Source of the DNA: Lachnospiraceae bacterium
GTDB lineage: Bacteria; Bacillota; Clostridia; Lachnospirales; Lachnospiraceae
Direction of reading: 5' to 3'
Assembly: GCA_016283575.1 (NCBI GenBank)
Contig: JAEEND010000013.1
Location: 1-64,000 of the forward strand
Length of the DNA stretch: 64,000 bases
The notes under the pieces are model-generated. The model was given only the letters and a program-made list of their open reading frames with translations, had not been told where the DNA came from and ran no database searches. How positions within the stretch are numbered: position 1 is the stretch's first letter; each line of letters begins with the position of its first letter. This document shows positions 61,545 to 64,000 of this stretch, piece after piece. Both the position numbers and the translations under genes were made by a program.

Positions 61545-62113
61545 TTTTCTTTTCTGTTAAATCGATTCATGGCTTCATCAACTTCGCCGTTAAGCAAAAG
61601 AAGAACTGCTTCTTTTGCCTTGTCTATCGCTTCTTTTAAGGGTTCTTCATCTTCTTTTTTGAAGTGACCGAGGACCCAGTCGGCAAGATCCATGCGAGGA
61701 GGCTTTTCGCCCACGCCTACTCTTACTCTTTGGAAGTTCTCCGTATCAAGATTCGCAATTATGCTCTTCATGCCGTTGTGACCGCCGGCGCTTCCCTTCT
61801 TACGGACTCTGATGCCGCCTACGGAAAGGCAAATGTCATCATAGATAACTATAAGCTCCGAATCCGGGTCTGCCTTATAGTAATCACACAGAGGACGCAG
61901 GCACTCGCCGCTTAAATTCATAAAGGTCTGGGGCTTAACAAGCACTACCTTATGACCGTCGATCACGCCCTTTCCGTAAAGACCCTTATGTTTCTTTTCC
62001 GTCAGGGAAATATTGTACTGATCCGCCAAAGCGTCAATTGTCATGAAGCCTGCATTATGTCTTGTGTTTTCATATTCTTTTCCGGGGTTTCCAAGGCCCG
62101 CAATTATAACCAT
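61541..62113 (-). CDS. pth: Peptidyl-tRNA hydrolase
   Basis: 190 residues from the ATG at 62111-62113, which follows GAAAGGA; an upstream ATG at 62152 would add 13 residues ahead of the conserved start. Motifs: VIIAGLGNPGKEYENTRHNAGF (with the catalytic His), LVKPQTFMNLSGE, YDDICLSVGGIRVRKKGSAGGHNGMKSI and VGVGEKPP. It hydrolyses peptidyl-tRNA released from the ribosome. Overlaps mfd by 4 bp (ATGA). Confidence 0.97.
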   Translation of the reverse strand: MVIIAGLGNPGKEYENTRHNAGFMTIDALADQYNISLTEKKHKGLYGKGVIDGHKVVLVKPQTFMNLSGECLRPLCDYYKADPDSELIVIYDDICLSVGGIRVRKKGSAGGHNGMKSIIANLDTENFQRVRVGVGEKPPRMDLADWVLGHFKKEDEEPLKEAIDKAKEAVLLLLNGEVDEAMNRFNRKEK

Positions 62114-62132
62114 TTTTATCCTTTCGTACAAA

Positions 62133-62160
62133 GAGCCCTGTTGAATCATCAACAGAGCTC
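62133..62160 (-). terminator. spoVG: Terminator-like hairpin between spoVG and pth
   Basis: CTGTTGA/TCAACAG with outer GAGC/GCTC and one mismatch, loop ATCA; TTTGTACG follows on the minus strand. 16 bp past the spoVG stop. Confidence 0.55.
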
Positions 62161-62175
62161 CTTCTTTTACTTTAA

Positions 62176-62439
62176 TTAACCTTCTTTTAACACCTTATCA
62201 TAGGCTGCAAGTATTTTATCCTGAAGCATTGTTCTTGTGTCAGGTGTAATGGGATGTGCTATATCCCTGAATTCACCGTCTGCAGATTTCTTGCTTGGCA
62301 TCGTGATGAAAAGTCCTTTTTCGCCTTCGATGACTTTAATGTCATGTACTACGAATACGTCATCAATGGTGATGGACACAACGGCTTTCATCTTTCCTTC
62401 TTTGTCGATTTTTCTTACGCGAATGTCTGTAATGTTCAT
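62176..62439 (-). CDS. spoVG: SpoVG, RNA/DNA-binding regulator
   Basis: 87 residues, the full family: [62 protein letters not shown], and a C-terminal helix ([18 protein letters not shown]). In Bacillus it affects septation/sporulation and virulence genes by binding nucleic acid. Start ATG at 62437-62439 with AAGGGGG upstream. An inverted repeat TTAACTT-N5-AAGTTAA (62486-62504) lies about 50 bp upstream and may be part of its control. Confidence 0.96.
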   Translation of the reverse strand: MNITDIRVRKIDKEGKMKAVVSITIDDVFVVHDIKVIEGEKGLFITMPSKKSADGEFRDIAHPITPDTRTMLQDKILAAYDKVLKEG

Positions 62440-62485
62440 TAGCTTATCCCCCTTGGAATTAAAAGTGACTGTTTTTAGTATTGGG

Positions 62486-62504
62486 TTAACTTTTCGTAAG
62501 TTAA
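62486..62504. repeat. Inverted repeat upstream of spoVG
   Basis: TTAACTT-TTCGT-AAGTTAA, 7-bp perfect arms with 5-nt spacer, between the glgD stop and the spoVG start. No T-run, so more likely an operator or RNA structure than a terminator. Confidence 0.4.
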
Positions 62505-62533
62505 GATACTACATCACAATTAATCAATAATTA

Positions 62534-63652
62534 TTACATCATATAACGTTCGTTTTCTTCGACAACGACCTTGATCTCGCCTTCACCCTTGTGATATGAA
62601 TTGGCCCTGATGGTGTCGTGGCTCTCCACTATACAATTTTCAATGTGTGTGTTGTCACCGATGTAAACGTCATTTAATATGATCGAATTCTTTATGTAGC
62701 AGTTGTTTCCGATATATGTTTCTTTAAATATAACGGAGTCTTCAACTATGCCGTTTACAATGGTTCCGCTGGAAATAAGGCTGTTTCTTACCTGAGCTCC
62801 AACATTATATTTTGCGGGCGGCAAGTCGTCAACCTTTGAGTAAATTTCAGGATATTCCTTAAAGAAATACTGTCTTATTTCGGGTTTTAAGAAATCCATG
62901 TTGGTGTTGAAATAGTCCTCAAGTGTTGCAATATTTCTCCAGTATTCTTTTATCTTATATCCGTAGATCCTCTTTATATCCTTGAATCTTATCAGAATAT
63001 CTCTTACAAAATCGTAGCGGTCTTCTTCCGCACACTTTTCAAGCATTTCGATAAGCGTTCTTCTTCTCACTACATATATACCGCAGGAGATGGTTGATGA
63101 CTTCGCTACCACGGGCTTCTCTTCGAATTCCTCAATCCTGTATTCTTCATTCATCTTGAGAGTACCGAATCTGTCGATCTCACCCAGGTCGTCGGCGTCT
63201 CTGCACACAACGGTGATATCTGCCTTTTTATCGATATGATATTCGAGAACCTTGTTGTAATCCATCTTGTAGATGCAATCGCCGGATGCAATGACTACGT
63301 AGGGTTCATGTGAATTTCTTAAAAAGTCAAGGTTCTGGTAAAGTGCATCCGCAGTGCCTCTGTACCAGTAATTGTTATCTTCCGTAACGGAGGGCGTGAA
63401 CACGTAAAGACCACCCTGTTTACGTCCGAAGTCCCACCACTTTGATGAGCTTAAATGCTCGTGGAGGCTTCGCGCATTGTACTGTGTGATAACGCCCACC
63501 TTTTGAATATGGGAATTTGACATGTTACTTAATGCAAAGTCTATGGATCTGTAGTTACCTGCTACGGGCATGGCTGACACTGCACGCTTCGAAACCAATG
63601 CCTTCATGCGATGGCTGCTGCCACCTGCTAATACGATTCCGATTGCCTTCAT
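62534..63652 (-). CDS. glgD: Glucose-1-phosphate adenylyltransferase subunit GlgD
   Basis: 372 residues. The N-terminal nucleotidyltransferase domain (IGIVLAGGSSHRMKALVSKRAVSAMPVAGNYRSIDFALSNM) is diverged from GlgC: the usual GG-x-G-[ST]-RL is GGSSHRM. A C-terminal left-handed beta-helix (VIFKETYIGNNCYIKNSIILNDVYIGDNTHIENCIV) follows. In Firmicutes GlgD is the modulatory partner of GlgC in ADP-glucose synthesis for glycogen. Overlaps the glgC stop by 4 bp. Confidence 0.95.
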   Translation of the reverse strand: MKAIGIVLAGGSSHRMKALVSKRAVSAMPVAGNYRSIDFALSNMSNSHIQKVGVITQYNARSLHEHLSSSKWWDFGRKQGGLYVFTPSVTEDNNYWYRGTADALYQNLDFLRNSHEPYVVIASGDCIYKMDYNKVLEYHIDKKADITVVCRDADDLGEIDRFGTLKMNEEYRIEEFEEKPVVAKSSTISCGIYVVRRRTLIEMLEKCAEEDRYDFVRDILIRFKDIKRIYGYKIKEYWRNIATLEDYFNTNMDFLKPEIRQYFFKEYPEIYSKVDDLPPAKYNVGAQVRNSLISSGTIVNGIVEDSVIFKETYIGNNCYIKNSIILNDVYIGDNTHIENCIVESHDTIRANSYHKGEGEIKVVVEENERYMM

Positions 63653-64000
63653 GCTTCGTCACCTGCCTTTACTATGAATTTTCCACTGGGAAGCTCGCTG
63701 TCCTTATAGTCGCTTTCCGTGGTCTCACCCATAACTACCGTGTTTTTGCCGATTCGAATATTGTCGGGTATTACCGTTTTTTCACCGATGGTCACAAGAC
63801 CTGCGTTGTAGATACGTGGATCCAGTTCATTTTCTTTTTCCTCACCGTATCCTAGGAAGCATCCGTTTCCTATAACTGCATTTTCTGCGATGATGGCTTT
63901 GTTACATTCGGTTCCTTCGCCCACCACTACTCCGTTCATGATGATGGAGTCTCTGATAACGGCATCCTTTCCGATGATGACATTACGGCCGATGACGGAA
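63649..64000 (-). CDS. glgC: Glucose-1-phosphate adenylyltransferase GlgC, 3' end (cut by window edge)
   Basis: The reading frame enters from the right edge and ends at 63649. The visible ~116 residues are the C-terminal left-handed beta-helix of GlgC (SVIGRNVIIGKDAVIRDSII, then GVVVGEGTECNKAIIAENAVIGNG) and an end typical of Firmicutes GlgC (TVVMGETTESDYKDSELPSGKFIV). An internal ATG at 63937 is a methionine in the fold, not a start. It should make ADP-glucose together with GlgD, whose start codon overlaps this stop. Confidence 0.93.
   Translation of the reverse strand, partial: SVIGRNVIIGKDAVIRDSIIMNGVVVGEGTECNKAIIAENAVIGNGCFLGYGEEKENELDPRIYNAGLVTIGEKTVIPDNIRIGKNTVVMGETTESDYKDSELPSGKFIVKAGDEA

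Overview
The window looks like a chromosomal segment from a Gram-positive, endospore-lineage anaerobe of the Lachnospiraceae (Butyrivibrio/Pseudobutyrivibrio type). The reasons are the gene families (GlgC/GlgD pair, SpoVG, SleB-type hydrolase, YolD-UvrX, lipoprotein adaptors instead of outer-membrane machinery, a very large membrane-anchored family-43 glycosidase), strong GGAGG-type ribosome binding sites, sigma-70-like promoters and many hairpin-plus-T-run terminators. This placement is inference; no rRNA or tRNA gene was seen.

Layout. (1) 1-4,620: accessory, phage-like stretch with the tail of one CDS, an RNA ligase with two phage-type partners, a frameshifted gene remnant, an XRE repressor and about 0.6 kb without genes, ending downstream of lysS. 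(2) 4,625-13,233: core genes lysS, greA, a SleB-like hydrolase, an SpoU-type rRNA methyltransferase, pfkA, dnaE. (3) 13,372-18,897: one 1,841-residue secreted GH43 enzyme with eight carbohydrate-binding-like modules and a ricin-type module. (4) 19,046-26,886: six-gene ABC export operon with three adaptor lipoproteins, one FtsX-type permease and two ATPases, one of which has an AbrB-like tail. (5) 26,940-43,000: purA, metK, an HD-GYP protein, murA, an M23 peptidase, a Y-family polymerase, a flavin reductase, a RelQ-type alarmone synthetase, galE, rsmI, argC, a minimal AraC regulator and a membrane GGDEF protein. (6) 42,559-44,009: yolD-uvrX. (7) 44,112-47,553: AT-rich accessory cluster with a membrane-anchored XRE regulator, a secreted V8-like serine protease, two small exported or membrane proteins, a 34-residue membrane peptide and a secreted 210-residue protein. 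(8) 47,746-50,726: NhaC antiporter, MscL and a glycosyltransferase. (9) 50,773-57,915: complete F-type ATP synthase operon. (10) 58,017-64,000: mfd, pth, spoVG, glgD and the 3' end of glgC.

Connections. The ATP synthase c subunit carries a two-carboxylate (E33/E66) signature with a hydroxyl residue after the second Glu, suggesting Na+ coupling, which fits the neighbouring NhaC antiporter. Both Y-family polymerases have LexA-like boxes one mismatch from CGAAC-N4-GTTCG at their promoters or starts. c-di-GMP turnover is represented by one HD-GYP protein and one GGDEF protein. The clearest candidate for an undescribed system is the protease/peptide/membrane-regulator cluster at 44.1-47.6 kb. Other points of interest are a 17-bp odd palindrome found three times, two promoters placed so that transcripts would be leaderless, and the RNA-ligase island.
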